NCBI GenBank assembly: GCA_003554185.1
Contig: PWFU01000035.1
Span: 1 to 32,266, forward strand
Direction: 5' to 3'
Length of the DNA: 32,266 nt
Source of the DNA: Candidatus Dojkabacteria bacterium
GTDB lineage: Bacteria; Patescibacteriota; Dojkabacteria; SC72; T1SED10-24
The notes beneath the pieces were generated by a model. That model was not told the DNA's origin. It ran no database searches and saw only the letters and a program-made list of their open reading frames with translations. The first letter of the stretch is position 1; every line of letters begins with the position of its first letter. Of the stretch, positions 8,044 through 15,501 are shown in pieces. The position numbers and the translations under genes were made by a program.

Positions 8044-9045
8044 TTATTTTTCTCTTAAATTATTTAATTCTTCAATTCTACTTGTTATTTTATTTAAATC
8101 TTCTTCAGTTATTCCTTTCTTCTTTATTTGGCTTTCAGTTAAATCAAGCAACTTATCTAGTTCGTCTATGCCGTTTGCCAGTAACTTTTCTTCAACTTCT
8201 TTTGGTAATTCTAGCATTTCTATCTCATTTTGTTCTTTTTCCTTTTTTGATTCTTTCTTTTCTGTTTTTGAGGTTTCATTTTTTTTGCTTCCTCTCTTTT
8301 CTTTCTTCTCTTTCTTCTCCTCTTTTTCCTCTCTCTCTTCTTTCTTGTCATCCTTTTTACTTGTCTTTTGGTATTTATATCCTCCTACCTTGTCTGATAC
8401 GATTTTGCCTTGGTCTAAAGTTACAACTCTTGTGTTTAAATTATTCACAATGCTTTCATCATGAGTTATTACCAGCACGGTTGTATCTATATCATTGATG
8501 CTTTTTAAAATATCTAAGATCTCACCGGTACTCTTGGGATCTAGATTTCCAGTGGGTTCATCTGCAATTAATGCTTTTGGTTCACTAGCTAGAGCTCTTG
8601 CAATGGCGATTTTTTGTCTCTCACCTCCAGAAAGGCAGATTGGTAAAAGATCAGCCCTTTCTTTAAGATTTACGAGATCTAGTAGATATTCTGTGATTTC
8701 TCCGATTTCTTTTGGATGTTTATCTATTATTTCAAGTGCAAATTCTATATTCTCTCGTACGGTTCTAGATTCAATTAGTTTTAAGTCTTGAAAACTAACT
8801 CCTATTTGTTGCCTATATTCCGGAAGAAATTTTTTTGGTAGGTTAACAACATCAACTTCTTCAAAGAAAATTTCTCCTTGAGTAGGTCTCTCCTCTCTTA
8901 TCAAAAGCCTGCCCAAAGTGGATTTCCCTGCACCAGAAGGGCCTGTAATGAAAGTAAACTCCTTCTCTTCAATGCTCAGGTTGATGTCATCAAGGGCCAC
9001 TATGCTGTCTAAATAGGTTTTATTTACTTCTTTAAAATTAATCAT
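8044..9045 (-). CDS. ftsE: Cell-division ATPase FtsE with a long charged C-terminal extension
   Basis: The ATPase core (residues 1 to about 222) has every ABC motif: Walker A GPSGAGKST (35-43), Q-loop at SFQDLKL, signature LSGGERQ (138-144), Walker B ALIADEP (158-164) and the switch His in ITHD. FtsE is normally about 220-230 residues; this one has 333. The extension has two parts. Residues about 226-275 are a Lys/Glu-rich, low-complexity linker. Residues 276-333 look like a small helical domain of helix-hairpin-helix type (LPKEVEEKLLANGIDELDKLL, TESQIKKKGI). The first part is probably disordered; the second may bind protein or nucleic acid. FtsE works with FtsX, encoded immediately downstream. 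prfB precedes it by 13 bases, an order also common in Gram-positive bacteria nearby in ftsE-ftsX loci. Confidence 0.93.
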   Translation of the reverse strand: MINFKEVNKTYLDSIVALDDINLSIEEKEFTFITGPSGAGKSTLGRLLIREERPTQGEIFFEEVDVVNLPKKFLPEYRQQIGVSFQDLKLIESRTVRENIEFALEIIDKHPKEIGEITEYLLDLVNLKERADLLPICLSGGERQKIAIARALASEPKALIADEPTGNLDPKSTGEILDILKSINDIDTTVLVITHDESIVNNLNTRVVTLDQGKIVSDKVGGYKYQKTSKKDDKKEEREEKEEKKEKKEKRGSKKNETSKTEKKESKKEKEQNEIEMLELPKEVEEKLLANGIDELDKLLDLTESQIKKKGITEEDLNKITSRIEELNNLREK

Positions 9046-9058
9046 ATGTTATATATTA

Positions 9059-10138
9059 CTAGATTTTTAATTGTGCTTCAAGGAAATCATCTAAATTACC
9101 ATCAAGTACATTCTCAGGGTCAGTTTTCTCTATATTAGTTCTTAAATCTTTAACCAATTTGTATGGATGTAATACATAATTACGAATTTGTGTACCCCAA
9201 CCTGGGATTTGATGCTCTCCCTTGAGTTTGTTGATTTCCTTTTCTTTCTCTTCTTCTCGTTTAAGCAATAATTTTGATTTTAAGATATTCATAGCTATCT
9301 TTCGATTCTGTGATTGGTCTCTTCCTTCTGAACAATGTACAGTTATACCCGTGGGTATGTGTTTAAGTGTTACAGCGGAAGAAGTTTTGTTTACATGTTG
9401 TCCTCCAGGACCGCTTGATCTGGTTGCTTTAAATTCGATATCTTTCTCTGAAATATCTACGTCACTATCAACTTCTTTTATTTTTGGAATTACTTCAACT
9501 TTTGCAAATGATGTTTGTCTAAGATTTTGTGCATTGAAAGGTGATTGTCTTACCAATCTGTGGGTCCCTGTTTCTTTTTTTAAATAACCGTATGCGTATC
9601 TCCCCTTAATTTCCATTGTGACGGATGTAATACCTGCTTCTGTACCTAGTACACTATGTAATATATTTATTTCCCATCCGTAGTTTTCACAACATTTACT
9701 ATACATTCTCAAGAGCATCTCAGCCCAATCTTGTGCTTCTGTCCCTCCTTGTCCTGCATGTATTGATAGTATGGCGTTGTTTTTGTCATATTTTCCTGAG
9801 AGGTATTTCTTTTTTGTAAACTCCTCAAGTTTCTTTTCGATCTTTTTATATTCTTCTACAATATCTTCTTTCTCTTCTTCAGAAGCTATATTAAACATCT
9901 CTTCAAGTTCTTGGACATCTTTTTCTAAATTCTCAACTTCCTCTATTTCTTTAGATAGATAATCTATCTCTGAAAGTGTGTTTTTAGCTTGCTCAGGTTC
10001 ATTCCAAAAATCAGGTTGAATACTTTGGGATTGTAAATCTTTTAGATTTTTCTTCTTTTTTTCTAGGTCCAAATCTTGTATAGTTTGTCTTACCATTTCC
10101 TTAATTTCAGTTATATCAGTCTTGTACAAATGTTTCAT
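9059..10138 (-). CDS. prfB: Peptide chain release factor 2
   Basis: A 359-residue class I release factor. The stop-codon recognition motif is SPF (199-201), typical of RF2, which reads UAA and UGA; RF1 would have PxT. The peptidyl-tRNA hydrolysis motif GGQ is at 245-247 in SSGPGGQHVNKT. The N-terminal helical domain includes QPDFWNEPEQA, a family signature. Many prfB genes need a programmed +1 frameshift at an early UGA. This one is a single uninterrupted frame, so that autoregulation is absent. The presence of an intact RF2 bears directly on the in-frame UGA in ftsZ, because it argues against wholesale reassignment of UGA. The gene heads the ftsE-ftsX-hydrolase run and is divergent from gpmI. 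Confidence 0.96.
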   Translation of the reverse strand: MKHLYKTDITEIKEMVRQTIQDLDLEKKKKNLKDLQSQSIQPDFWNEPEQAKNTLSEIDYLSKEIEEVENLEKDVQELEEMFNIASEEEKEDIVEEYKKIEKKLEEFTKKKYLSGKYDKNNAILSIHAGQGGTEAQDWAEMLLRMYSKCCENYGWEINILHSVLGTEAGITSVTMEIKGRYAYGYLKKETGTHRLVRQSPFNAQNLRQTSFAKVEVIPKIKEVDSDVDISEKDIEFKATRSSGPGGQHVNKTSSAVTLKHIPTGITVHCSEGRDQSQNRKIAMNILKSKLLLKREEEKEKEINKLKGEHQIPGWGTQIRNYVLHPYKLVKDLRTNIEKTDPENVLDGNLDDFLEAQLKI

Positions 10139-10192
10139 AAAATATATATTTAAAATAATCTTTATACTCCATTATACACGAGAAGGTAAAAT

Positions 10193-11848
10193 ATGTTAGG
10201 TTTTTTGTCAAAGAAAAAGAAAAAAGTTAGCTCTTCAGCATCAAGGAATGTAGTATCTTCAAAACTTGTTGTTTTAATTGTTTTGGATGGCTTGGGTATA
10301 TCTTTGGAAGAAGAGCATAATGCTGTTGCTAAAGCTAATACTCCATTTTTGGATACTATTTGGACTAAAAGTAGAAGGACTCTTCTTCATGCATCTGGGA
10401 CCCCAGTTGGTTTACCAGGTGATGAAGTAGGTAATTCAGAGGTGGGACATTTGAATATTGGGGCTGGTAGGGTGGTTTATCAAAGTTTACCTCTTATAAA
10501 TGATTCGATAATGGATGGATCTTTTCACGAGCATCCTGTTTTGCTTAAAGCTATTGAAAAGGCAAAAGAGCGCAATAGTAAACTACACCTCATGGGAATT
10601 TTAAGTGCGGGTGGAGTTCATGGACATATTTCACACCTTTTTGAGTTGCTAGAAATGTGTAAAAAACATAACGTTAGTCCTTGTATACACGCATTTATGG
10701 ATGGTAGAGACGTTGGATTAACTGATGGGCACTTCTATATTAGCAAATTGGTTGCTAAGCTTAGGGAACTCGGTATTGGGAAGATTGCTTCAATGTCAGG
10801 AAGGTTTTATTCTATGGATAGAGACAGTAGGTGGAGGCGTATAAAGTTGGCCTATGATTGTATGACAGGAGAGGGTAAAAGAAAAGCATCTGATGTCTTT
10901 AAAGTTTTGAAAGAAGCTTATGCAAATGAAGAAAATGATCAGATTTTTACTCCTACGACAATTGTAGATGAATCCGGTAATCCCGTTGCCCCTATAGAGA
11001 ATGGGGATGTATGTATAATGTATAACTTTAGGGAGGATAGAGCCAGAGAGATAGTGAAGGCTTTTTCTCAAGAGGATTTTGATTTTTTTGAAAGGCGTCA
11101 TGATCCAAAACAAATACATTTTGTTTCTATGATGGGTTATGGTGAAGGTATTAATATGGATGTTGTTTTTCCTCCAAAAGACATAGAAAATTCTTTAGCC
11201 TCAGTTTTATCTCAAAGAGGTTTGAGTCAGCTTCATATAAGTGAGACGGAAAAATATGCTCATGTCACTTATTTTTTAAACGGTGGTGTAGAACAACCTC
11301 ATGAGAAGGAATATTTTTTTAACATTCCTTCAAAAAAGGTTTTTGATTATGCAGAGCCCCCTGAAATGAGTGCAGGTATAGTTAAAGATGAAGTTATTTA
11401 TCGTCTTAAAAGAATAGAGGAGAATAATTTATCATTTATTGTTATTAATTTTGCTAACCCGGATATGTTGGGACACACTGGTGATATAGATGAAACTGCA
11501 AAGTCAGTAGAATGTGTAGATTACTGTACTAGGGAGGTTGTGACGAATACAATCAAGGCAGGAGGGGTTGCGATGGTCACGGCTGATCATGGTAATGCGG
11601 AATTTATGTTTGATAATGTTACCGGTAAACCTGATACTAAACATACAAATAATCCTGTACCGTTTATTTTCGTTTCAAAACCTGATGAAATTAAACCCCT
11701 TCCAGGAGAAAGTGCTCTAAAAGTAGGGACAGGTATCGAACAAAATCCTACAGGTATGCTTGCTGATGTAGCTCCCACTGTTTTGGGAGTTTTGAATGTC
11801 GAGCCTAGTCCTGATATGACAGGTTTTGATTTGATTGATGTTATATAA
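10193..11848 (+). CDS. gpmI: 2,3-bisphosphoglycerate-independent phosphoglycerate mutase
   Basis: Interconverts 3- and 2-phosphoglycerate in glycolysis, using two Mn ions and a phosphoserine intermediate. The 551-residue protein has the alkaline-phosphatase-type motifs. LIVLDGLG supplies the first metal Asp (D32). The active Ser (S82) sits in GDEVGNSEVGHLNIGAGR. The phosphotransfer blocks HGHISH, FMDGRD and SGRFYSMDRD follow, and the C-terminal metal sites are in NFANPDMLGHTGD and VTADHGNAE. About 24 residues precede the family start and include five Lys in a row (7-11). An AGAAGG-like Shine-Dalgarno (gagaagg, 10180-10186) lies 6 bases before the ATG, one of few good ones in the window. The gene stands alone between the divergent prfB operon and a surface-protein gene. 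Confidence 0.96.
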   Translation: MLGFLSKKKKKVSSSASRNVVSSKLVVLIVLDGLGISLEEEHNAVAKANTPFLDTIWTKSRRTLLHASGTPVGLPGDEVGNSEVGHLNIGAGRVVYQSLPLINDSIMDGSFHEHPVLLKAIEKAKERNSKLHLMGILSAGGVHGHISHLFELLEMCKKHNVSPCIHAFMDGRDVGLTDGHFYISKLVAKLRELGIGKIASMSGRFYSMDRDSRWRRIKLAYDCMTGEGKRKASDVFKVLKEAYANEENDQIFTPTTIVDESGNPVAPIENGDVCIMYNFREDRAREIVKAFSQEDFDFFERRHDPKQIHFVSMMGYGEGINMDVVFPPKDIENSLASVLSQRGLSQLHISETEKYAHVTYFLNGGVEQPHEKEYFFNIPSKKVFDYAEPPEMSAGIVKDEVIYRLKRIEENNLSFIVINFANPDMLGHTGDIDETAKSVECVDYCTREVVTNTIKAGGVAMVTADHGNAEFMFDNVTGKPDTKHTNNPVPFIFVSKPDEIKPLPGESALKVGTGIEQNPTGMLADVAPTVLGVLNVEPSPDMTGFDLIDVI

Positions 11849-11867
11849 TATATTTGATCAGTTTTTA

Positions 11868-11876
11868 TGTTAAAAT
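11868..11876 (+). promoter_or_regulatory. Extended -10 promoter for the cohesin-like gene
   Basis: TGTTAAAAT fits an extended -10 element (TG, one base, then a TATAAT-like hexamer). No good -35 stands 16-18 bases upstream. Transcription would start near 11883, about 23 bases before the ATG at 11906. Confidence 0.4.
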
Positions 11877-11905
11877 ATTCTAATGTATTTTTAAATTAGA
11901 AATTT

Positions 11906-12658
11906 ATGACGTTAAAATCCAAGTTAATTGTTTTTGCAACTCTTCTTTTTTTTCTAGCATCTCACCCGGTATCGGTGTTTTCGGCTGATGAAGCTGAGTT
12001 TTCACTTTATCCTGGTAGTGGTAATGTAGATTATGAAGAGTCTTTTAATTTGGATATTTTAATAGATACTAAAGGAGAAGATGTTATAGAAGCCAGGGCT
12101 GTTTTAAGTTTTGATCCAAGTGTGGTTAAGGTTGTTGATGCAGAAAGAAACGAGGATTTGTTTTGTAATTGGCCTGAAGATGGGCAAGAGATTGATAATG
12201 AGCAAGGAGTTTTAATGGCTACGGGCTTTTGTCAAAGCCCTCCATATTCCACTGAAGGTGAGGAAGATGTTTTTGCTCGTTTAACTTTGGAACCACAAAG
12301 TGAAGGTCCTTTAAATATACTTTGGGAATATTCAGGTAGGGATGAACCTGATAAAAGTGTCATCATGGCTGACGCTAGTCCTCCACAGAATATTCTTTTT
12401 GGAGGTGATGATATTGAACCTGATGTCTTAGATCAATATTCAGGGAATTTTACAGTAGAATCTCCTCATATTGATGAGCCAACTGAAGTTCCTAAAACTG
12501 GGATAATTTTTGGAGAAAATTCAAGTTTTGTTTGGTTACTGGGTACAGGTTTTTGTTTAGCTAGTTTGGGTGTATACATTTACCTATCTCCTTTTAGACA
12601 ACGTTTTTCTAAGTCTAGTACAGTAGTCCTTTATGGAAAAAACAATAAAAGAAAGTAA
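11906..12658 (+). CDS. Cohesin-like surface protein with PKTG tail anchor
   Basis: A 250-residue exported protein. Residues 1-27 form a signal peptide ending near VFSADEA. Residues about 30-185 form a beta-rich domain that resembles cohesin modules: YPGSGNVDYEESFNLDILIDT, ARAVLSFDPSVVKVVDA and later FARLTLEP. The tail has VPKTG (195-199), a membrane helix (about 208-228) and a basic end, which is the order of an LPXTG-type sorting signal. A sortase would be needed elsewhere for wall attachment; without one the helix would simply anchor it. Cohesins bind dockerins in cellulosomes, but lone cohesin-like domains are common in bacterial surface proteins without that role. The gene overlaps the following glycosyltransferase by 26 bases, so the two are co-translated. 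Confidence 0.75.
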   Translation: MTLKSKLIVFATLLFFLASHPVSVFSADEAEFSLYPGSGNVDYEESFNLDILIDTKGEDVIEARAVLSFDPSVVKVVDAERNEDLFCNWPEDGQEIDNEQGVLMATGFCQSPPYSTEGEEDVFARLTLEPQSEGPLNILWEYSGRDEPDKSVIMADASPPQNILFGGDDIEPDVLDQYSGNFTVESPHIDEPTEVPKTGIIFGENSSFVWLLGTGFCLASLGVYIYLSPFRQRFSKSSTVVLYGKNNKRK

Positions 12659-13757
12659 GGTTGCTATAGTTTACGAGTGGTTTTTCAGGATGGCAGGTGG
12701 TGAGAGGGTAATTGATGCCTTGTGCGAAATGTTTCCCAACGCGGATATATATGTTCTTTTTGGTTCAGAAAAAGAATTACTGGAAAACATCAAAGGGAAA
12801 AAAATATATTATTCTTTTTTGCAAAAAATTCCTTTTATTAAAAAATATTATAGGTATACGTATTTCCTATGGCCCAGTGCAATAGAGACCTTTAAATTTG
12901 ACGGATATGATTTTGTTCTTTCTGTCAATCATTGTGTTGCTAAGGGAGTTATTGTTCCTGAAGATACACCCCATCTCTCATATATTTTTACACCTATGAG
13001 GTATGCTTGGGATATGTCTTATGAATATTTTAATAAAAAGAATTTTTCTTACTTAAAACGTTTAGGTATAAATATATTTTTACCCTATTTAAGATTTTGG
13101 GATTATTATTCTTCTAAACGTCCAGATCACATTGCTGTAATTTCGGAGTTTGCAGGTGATAGAGTAAGAAAATATTACAAAATGGATTATGAGTGTATTA
13201 TTAATCCCCCCGTTGATGTGGAAAGGGCTTTGTATAATGAAAAAGTAGGAGATTATTATGTTTCAATAGCCCCTTTTGAACCAAATAAATATGGTGATGT
13301 GATTGTAGAAGCAGCTAAACATTTCGGTTTCAGATTAAAGTTGGTAGGTGATGGAAGTATGAGGAAAAAATTGCAAAAGGAATGTAAAGGCTTTAATAAT
13401 ATTGAGTTTCTAGGGACAATTTCTGAAAAAAAGAAGTTTGAAATACTTTCTAGAGCAAAGGGGTTGATAACTATGGGTGTGGAGGATTTTGGTATAGCAC
13501 CAATAGAAGCTCAAGCATGTGGTGTGCCAGTGATAGGTTTAAATGCTGGAGGAGTAAAAGAAACTGTATTAAACGATGTAACAGGTATTTTAATACCACA
13601 TAGAACAATTGAGGGTATTGGTAGGGCTGTTGAAGACATAGAGTTGAAACTTAGTATGAATTTTTTTGACCGTGATTTTATAGTAAAACATGCTAAGAAA
13701 TTTTCTAAGGATAGGTATATTGAAGAAATGTATGCCTGGATTGGGAAAAATATTTAG
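12633..13757 (+). CDS. Family 4 glycosyltransferase (GT-B)
   Basis: A 374-residue retaining GT-B enzyme. The N-terminal domain starts VAIVYEWFFRMAGGERVIDAL, close to WbaZ-type mannosyltransferases, and has SVNHCVAKGVIVPEDTPHLSYIFTPMRYAWD. The C-terminal nucleotide-sugar domain has SIAPFEPNKYGDVIVEA, KLVGDG and the EX7E motif E284-DFGIAPI-E292. It probably adds a hexose to a lipid- or protein-linked glycan; donor and acceptor cannot be read from sequence. The start at 12633 lies inside the preceding cohesin-like gene, in another frame. The overlap suggests the surface protein and the transferase are made together, and the protein might be its substrate, though that is only inference from position. 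Confidence 0.88.
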   Translation: MEKTIKESKVAIVYEWFFRMAGGERVIDALCEMFPNADIYVLFGSEKELLENIKGKKIYYSFLQKIPFIKKYYRYTYFLWPSAIETFKFDGYDFVLSVNHCVAKGVIVPEDTPHLSYIFTPMRYAWDMSYEYFNKKNFSYLKRLGINIFLPYLRFWDYYSSKRPDHIAVISEFAGDRVRKYYKMDYECIINPPVDVERALYNEKVGDYYVSIAPFEPNKYGDVIVEAAKHFGFRLKLVGDGSMRKKLQKECKGFNNIEFLGTISEKKKFEILSRAKGLITMGVEDFGIAPIEAQACGVPVIGLNAGGVKETVLNDVTGILIPHRTIEGIGRAVEDIELKLSMNFFDRDFIVKHAKKFSKDRYIEEMYAWIGKNI

Positions 13758-13759
13758 CT

Positions 13760-13788
13760 TTGAAAGTTTTGAACCGTTTTGGTATAAA
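13760..13788 (+). promoter_or_regulatory. Sigma-70-type promoter before the first small membrane protein
   Basis: TTGAAA at 13760-13765 and TATAAA at 13783-13788 are separated by 17 bases. The two bases TG precede the -10 at the extended position (TGG before TATAAA). Expected start is near 13795, about 23 bases before the ATG at 13818. It lies immediately after the glycosyltransferase stop. Confidence 0.65.
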
Positions 13789-13817
13789 AGGATGTATAAA
13801 TTATAAATATTTTTAGA

Positions 13818-14027
13818 ATGTCTGAACAAAAAGAGCAAGTCCAAAAAAATGAAGAACAGCCTACTCCCAAAGAAGCGGAGAAGGTAGCTGAGAATACGCA
13901 AGTGCAGGGAGAGCAAAAGTCTAATAGTAATCAAGTTATCTGGATAGTGTTGATTATTGTTATAGCTATAGTTCTAATTCTTGGTATGGGGTTTTGTTGT
14001 TGTGGTTTAGGACTCTTAGAGAGTTAA
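13818..14027 (+). CDS. Small single-pass membrane protein with CCC motif (1)
   Basis: A 69-residue protein I do not recognise. Residues 1-38 are hydrophilic and rich in Gln, Glu and Lys. Residues about 40-59 form a very hydrophobic helix (IWIVLIIVIAIVLILGMGF). Three adjacent cysteines (60-62) and CGLGLLES end the protein. The same plan occurs in the next gene: MSE start, polar segment, helix, then CC followed by G. The two are probably distant paralogues. It has its own good promoter just upstream. The cysteines at the membrane border could take lipid, metal or disulfides; none of this is shown. Confidence 0.7.
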   Translation: MSEQKEQVQKNEEQPTPKEAEKVAENTQVQGEQKSNSNQVIWIVLIIVIAIVLILGMGFCCCGLGLLES

Positions 14028-14032
14028 AGTGT

Positions 14033-14041
14033 TGATATAAT
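14033..14041 (+). promoter_or_regulatory. Extended -10 promoter for the second small membrane protein
   Basis: TGATATAAT is a perfect -10 hexamer with the TG extension. No convincing -35 is present. Transcription would begin near 14048, leaving only about 8 bases before the ATG at 14056, close to a leaderless message. Confidence 0.5.
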
Positions 14042-14055
14042 TTTTCGCTTGGTTT

Positions 14056-14274
14056 ATGTCTGAATTAGTTAATGAGAACCAAAGTAAAAGGGGGGTGTTT
14101 TTCTGGATTGTGATGATTCTCTTAGTAGTCTTGGTTTTCGGAGTTGTTTGTTGTGGCTCGATGGTTCTTTTCGTATCAAACGAAAAATTTGAACAAGAAT
14201 TTATTGATACATATTGTAGGGAGTTGGAAATTCGAGATGATTTAGATGAAGATATGATGGGTTGGTGTGATTAG
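14056..14274 (+). CDS. Small single-pass membrane protein with CCG motif (2)
   Basis: A 72-residue protein of unknown function. It begins MSELVNENQSKRG and has one membrane helix (about 14-40) that contains C32-C33-G. It continues with an acidic segment, C54, and ends DMMGWCD with C71. It resembles the neighbour at 13818 in its start, size and Cys-Cys-Gly placement but has a longer polar tail after the helix. Its own extended -10 element lies 14 bases before the ATG. It converges on the tRNA-Gly gene; no terminator hairpin is clear in the 90 bases between. Confidence 0.68.
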   Translation: MSELVNENQSKRGVFFWIVMILLVVLVFGVVCCGSMVLFVSNEKFEQEFIDTYCRELEIRDDLDEDMMGWCD

Positions 14275-14364
14275 TCCAGTATTTTTTCATATCCTGTGTT
14301 TTTTGAATTATATAGGGTTGCGGACCATTGCCGATTCATAGGGGTATTTAAAGAGATGATAGAT

Positions 14365-14441
14365 TGGAGCGAGAGACGGGACTCGAACCCGCGACCTACA
14401 CATTGGCAATGTGTTGTTCTAGCCAACTGAACTACTCTCGC
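14365..14441 (-). tRNA. tRNA-Gly (anticodon GCC)
   Basis: On the minus strand the acceptor GCGAGAG pairs with CTCTCGC. The anticodon loop TTGCCAA gives GCC, the T-loop is TTCGAGT, discriminator U, and CCA is encoded at 14365-14367. It lies 5 bases downstream of tRNA-Phe and is probably cotranscribed with it. Confidence 0.95.
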
Positions 14442-14446
14442 GCAAG

Positions 14447-14519
14447 TGCCGAGGACCAGATTCGAACTGGTGGCCCTACGATTTTCAGTCGTATGCTCTA
14501 CCAACTGAGCTACCTCGGC
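14447..14519 (-). tRNA. tRNA-Phe (anticodon GAA)
   Basis: On the minus strand the acceptor GCCGAGG pairs with CCTCGGC. The anticodon loop CTGAAAA gives GAA, T-loop TTCGAAT, discriminator A. The 3' CCA is not encoded, so a CCA-adding enzyme is needed. Confidence 0.95.
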
Positions 14520-14587
14520 ATTTCCTTAAAGCTGTTATCTATGGTAGAGTTCACTACGGATTTTAACTTGTTTTTTGGTTATTTTCA

Positions 14588-15406
14588 ATGGATTCTGCTT
14601 ACAACACAGAAAAAATGTCGAGGGGAAATGAAATAACTCGCGCTGTATCTAAGAAAAAAAGAAACATTCTTTTAAAAAAGAAGCTTTATGAAAAAGGGTA
14701 TAGGGTGTTACCGGTTCTTCTTGTTTTTTTACTTCTTATATACATTGTACTCTTTAGTCCAATATTTGCAATTGAGGAAATAGAAATAGAAGGTTTGGAT
14801 AATTTAGAAAGGAGGGATATGAAAGAGGTTTTGTTACCTATTAAAGGGGAGAATTTTTTTACCACCGATTTGCATAAGTTTAGGGAAGGGGTTGTGAAAG
14901 ATTTTGTTTTTATAAAGCATGTATATACAAAAAAAGTTTTTCCAAATAAAGTGGTAGTCGAGATTACAGAGAGGGAGCCTTTTTTGATTGCCAAGAGCGA
15001 CAGAAATTGCTATCTCATAGATGTCGAGGGTTATGTTTTATTACCCGATGAGTGGGATTGTGATAGCTTGAAAGATGTATATGAAGTTAACCATATTCAA
15101 GGTCCCGACATTGATGGTATTACATTTGAATACGGTGAAAAAGCTGAACTCTATAATCTAGACAAAATTGAAGACATTGTTAATGTTTTAAGTCATTATC
15201 ATTATGATATTAAGGAAATGGAATTGAAAGAGCATGTTCTAAGAGTATATTTATCTGAAGATCGTAAGGTAGTATTTGTATTGTTAGATGATGTTGATTT
15301 GTTGCTTAAGAGATTCATTATTGTTCACAAACAGCTTAATATAGAGGGGATTGACTTCAAAAATTTAGATTTAAGATATGAGAGACCGGCAATGGTTGAG
15401 AAGTAA
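14588..15406 (+). CDS. ftsQ: Cell-division protein FtsQ/DivIB
   Basis: A 272-residue bitopic protein. A basic cytoplasmic tail (about 1-38, KKKRNILLKKKLYEKGYR) is followed by a membrane helix (about 40-60). The POTRA domain starts at IEEIEIEGLDNLERRDM and continues through KHVYTKKVFPNKVVVEITEREPFLIA, a strong FtsQ signature. The C-terminal domain ends with FKNLDLRYERPAMV, as in the family. FtsQ links early and late divisome proteins and controls septal peptidoglycan synthesis. An alternative ATG nine codons in (M10) would still leave all domains. It begins the plus-strand ftsQ-ftsA-ftsZ-ftsW run, in the classical order. Confidence 0.92.
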   Translation: MDSAYNTEKMSRGNEITRAVSKKKRNILLKKKLYEKGYRVLPVLLVFLLLIYIVLFSPIFAIEEIEIEGLDNLERRDMKEVLLPIKGENFFTTDLHKFREGVVKDFVFIKHVYTKKVFPNKVVVEITEREPFLIAKSDRNCYLIDVEGYVLLPDEWDCDSLKDVYEVNHIQGPDIDGITFEYGEKAELYNLDKIEDIVNVLSHYHYDIKEMELKEHVLRVYLSEDRKVVFVLLDDVDLLLKRFIIVHKQLNIEGIDFKNLDLRYERPAMVEK

Positions 15407-15426
15407 GATGTTTACTCTTGAACCAA

Positions 15427-15455
15427 TTGGCAAATTCATATATATTTGATATAGT
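15427..15455 (+). promoter_or_regulatory. Promoter upstream of ftsA
   Basis: TTGGCA at 15427-15432 and TATAGT at 15450-15455 are separated by 17 bases. TGA directly before the hexamer adds the extended -10. Expected start is near 15462, about 40 bases before the ftsA ATG. It lies in the 95-base gap after ftsQ, so ftsA-ftsZ-ftsW can be transcribed without ftsQ. Confidence 0.65.
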
Positions 15456-15501
15456 AAAGTTGGTTTTTGAATGTAAAATTAATATTATTGCTCTATAACG
15501 T

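Noticed and set aside
8082-8498. Long plus-strand frames opposite ftsE
   Set aside because: They are antisense to the Lys/Glu-rich tail and read as Leu/Phe/Ser runs, a compositional shadow.
14271-14636. Open frames with METGLEPATYTLAM-like peptides around the tRNA-Gly and tRNA-Phe genes
   Set aside because: These are the usual false translations of tRNA genes.
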